Assembly: GCA_031270755.1 (NCBI GenBank)
Contig: JAISWV010000294.1
Coordinates: 1-6,010 of the forward strand
Source: Synergistaceae bacterium
GTDB lineage: Bacteria > Synergistota > Synergistia > Synergistales > Aminobacteriaceae
Direction of reading: 5' to 3'
DNA: 6,010 bases
This document shows positions 4,538-6,010 of this stretch, piece by piece. The position numbers and the translations under genes were made by a program. The notes beneath the pieces are model-generated. The model did no database searches. It was not told the DNA's origin and worked only from the letters and a program-made list of their open reading frames with translations. Every line of letters starts with the position of its first letter. Position 1 is the first letter of the stretch.

Positions 4538-5254
4538 ATGACTGCTGCTGAGTACAACGCTATGGCTAACAGTATAATTATGTGGATTGCCTGTGCCCCG
4601 GGAATCTTGATAGTGTTTTATCAATCCTGGTTGTTTTTCCGCAAGAGCAAAACGGATGCTCTGAGAATCGGGCTGACGAAACAACAGGTGAATGCCGCTA
4701 TTCGCAGTGCCGCCGTGACTTCCGTAGGGCCGTGTTTCGTGATGTTGACGGCTATGTTGTCCCTTATGCTCTACGTAGGCGCACCGCTTGCGTGGTTGCG
4801 TGTGGACTTCATTGGTTCGGTTACCTACGAAATTCAGGCTGCAAGCATTGCCGCGGATAGTATGGGGATGGAACTGGGGTCCTCCCAACTGACCACCGAC
4901 TACCTTGCCACTGCCGCTATGGTGATGACGTCGGGCTGCATTGGCTGGGTCGTTTTTGGCGCGGTGTTTTCCGACAAAATGGAGAAGGTCAACTCCTTCA
5001 TGGCAGGCGGTAACGCCGCCATTGTGCCTATACTTGGGACGGGGGCCTTGATCGGAGTCTATTCTTCCATGACTTTGGACAGGCTCTATCCTTTTAAAAA
5101 TCAAGCCATAGCGGTCATCGTAGGTGGAATTGTCATGTTTTTCATACAAAACTACAACAACAAGGCAAAAAAACAATGGCTCAGAGAGTGGGGACTCACA
5201 ATTTGCATGGTCGCAGGAATGATCGTCGCCACCCTCACGGAAAAAATTTTCTGA
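4538..5254 (+). CDS. DUF5058 family integral membrane protein
   Basis: A 238-residue membrane protein of unknown function. About six hydrophobic segments are visible (roughly 13-33, 61-81, 122-145, 158-178, 188-205, 216-234). The family pattern I recall for DUF5058 is present: ANSIIMWIACAPG near the start, IGLTKQQVNAAIRSAAVTSV (44-63), GPCFVMLTAML, then GAPLAWLRVDFIGSVTYEIQ (81-100) and AASIAADSMGMELGS. Length matches the family, about 240. The ATG is preceded by AAGGAGAG (4521-4528). Some relatives I remember sit beside peptidase or amidohydrolase genes, which suggests a transporter subunit for peptides or amino-acid derivatives, but no substrate is established and no such enzyme is in this window. 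It is 23 bases upstream of another membrane protein gene and is surely co-transcribed. No signal peptide or soluble domain is seen. Confidence 0.85.
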   Translation: MTAAEYNAMANSIIMWIACAPGILIVFYQSWLFFRKSKTDALRIGLTKQQVNAAIRSAAVTSVGPCFVMLTAMLSLMLYVGAPLAWLRVDFIGSVTYEIQAASIAADSMGMELGSSQLTTDYLATAAMVMTSGCIGWVVFGAVFSDKMEKVNSFMAGGNAAIVPILGTGALIGVYSSMTLDRLYPFKNQAIAVIVGGIVMFFIQNYNNKAKKQWLREWGLTICMVAGMIVATLTEKIF

Positions 5255-5277
5255 TTTGAAGAGAAAGGAAGAAAAAA

Positions 5278-5973
5278 ATGAACTCTCAGCAAACACAGGT
5301 ATATGAGAACGACTATCTGCCCTATATCATCAAATGGGGGAAGATTACCTCTTGGGTGTCTGCTCTTCTCATTTACATCCCCGCCCTGGCGCTGGTAATT
5401 TTCTACGGCGCGTCTCTTCCGTGGAATAGCGTGATTTCGGGAACAATAGCAATTTGTTCCGCCATGCTCGCATGGTATATCGTCGACCCCATCACTCTTT
5501 TTCCAATATTGCACATCCCAGGGATGTATTTGACTTACATTGCCGGTAATTCCAAGGAGATACGGGCACCGGCGGCCACATCCGCGCTGAGCGCCGCGGA
5601 GGTCGAAGCTGGAACTCCTGCAGGGACAATCATAAGTTGTCTTGCCATCACCACGTCGATATTCATAAGTCTAACAGTCATGACGCTGGTAGCTGTGGCG
5701 GGAGATCTAATTCTGAGGTCCCTTCCAGAGCCCGTGGTCCGGTCGCTCAACTACCTCTTACCGGCCCTGTTCGGCGGAATGTGTGTTTCCCGTATCATGC
5801 TGGACTACAAAACATCGTTCTTTCTCATACCGGTAGCTATTGTGTTCCGCATTATGAATACGAAGGGTATGTTTACGATATTGCCCCTTGGCGGATCTTA
5901 TGCACAGGTTCTTTTTTGTGTCATCGCGGGTTTTCTCATCGCGAAAAAAATTCGTGTAAACACTAACCGCTGA
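5278..5973 (+). CDS. Multi-pass membrane protein, putative partner of DUF5058 protein
   Basis: A 231-residue protein I do not recognise by name. It has a polar N-terminus (1-20), then hydrophobic segments near 23-43, 50-68, 72-88, 118-140, 155-173, 178-191 and 200-222. Between the third and fourth lies a more polar stretch, AGNSKEIRAPAATSALSAAE (89-108), followed by VEAGTPAGTII (109-119). GN-K-RAP-A followed by VE-GTP-G is faintly like the loop of nucleoside-gate or SpmA/YjiG-type membrane proteins; this is only an impression. The ATG has AAAGGAAG (5264-5271) upstream, and only 23 bases separate it from the DUF5058 gene. The two similar-sized membrane proteins probably form a heteromeric complex, likely a transporter. 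The stop at 5971-5973 is complete. Confidence 0.8.
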   Translation: MNSQQTQVYENDYLPYIIKWGKITSWVSALLIYIPALALVIFYGASLPWNSVISGTIAICSAMLAWYIVDPITLFPILHIPGMYLTYIAGNSKEIRAPAATSALSAAEVEAGTPAGTIISCLAITTSIFISLTVMTLVAVAGDLILRSLPEPVVRSLNYLLPALFGGMCVSRIMLDYKTSFFLIPVAIVFRIMNTKGMFTILPLGGSYAQVLFCVIAGFLIAKKIRVNTNR

Positions 5974-6010
5974 CACGACGATCAGAGGTTTCAGCCAAAG
6001 GGCCAGGACT
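5974..6010. other. Right-edge tail
   Basis: The last 37 bases after the second membrane protein gene contain no recognisable start, ribosome site or terminator. With no terminator seen, the operon may continue beyond the window. Confidence 0.5.

Noticed and set aside
4502..5296. 264-codon antisense ORF opposite the DUF5058 gene
   Set aside because: It has His/Asn/Gly-rich low-complexity translation, no ribosome site or motif, and lies opposite a well-supported membrane protein.

Overview
The window looks like a chromosomal stretch from an anaerobic, amino-acid-using bacterium. A Synergistota-like or related lineage is my inference, from a LivH-type branched-chain amino acid permease, a DUF5058-type membrane protein and moderately GC-rich coding sequence. 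There is no rRNA or other marker to confirm taxonomy.

Layout. (1) Positions 1-392, minus strand: the N-terminal 130 residues of a LivH permease running off the left edge. (2) 393-706: a divergent non-coding region with -10-like boxes on both strands and short tandem repeats. (3) 707-3095, plus strand: a compact three-gene operon with 4-bp stop/start overlaps. It encodes an exported CPFC-motif protein, a LolD/MacB-class ATPase, and a four-helix MacB/FtsX-type permease whose outer domain carries a His/Glu/Ser-rich loop. The set resembles zinc-responsive systems of the PA4063-4066/Zrg type, so a role in metal handling is likely but unproven. (4) 3096-3592: repeat-rich intergenic DNA with a 20-bp tandem repeat, an 8-bp A-rich repeat, a roughly 100-bp array of CAAGC decamers, and an extended -10 promoter overlapping a 12-bp palindrome. 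(5) 3593-3826: a doubtful small Cys-rich ORF whose 3' end overlaps a strong hairpin terminator. (6) 3859-4407: a decaying 3' fragment of glyA (serine hydroxymethyltransferase), broken by frameshifts and a small deletion, and carrying an 83-bp MITE-like insertion with 17-bp inverted ends and exact 10-bp target duplications. (7) 4408-4537: promoter region with overlapping palindromes. (8) 4538-5973: a two-gene operon of integral membrane proteins, a DUF5058 family member and an unrecognised partner. (9) 5974-6010: short tail, nothing recognised.

How it fits together. The left half is two divergent transport loci. The middle, about 1.4 kb, is more AT-rich, rich in repeats and holds broken genes, which suggests a site of past insertion and deletion. 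The right half starts a separate membrane-protein operon that probably continues beyond the window. The best-supported new observation is the MITE-like element: removing it with one copy of its duplication restores the glyA reading frame and SHMT similarity across the junction.
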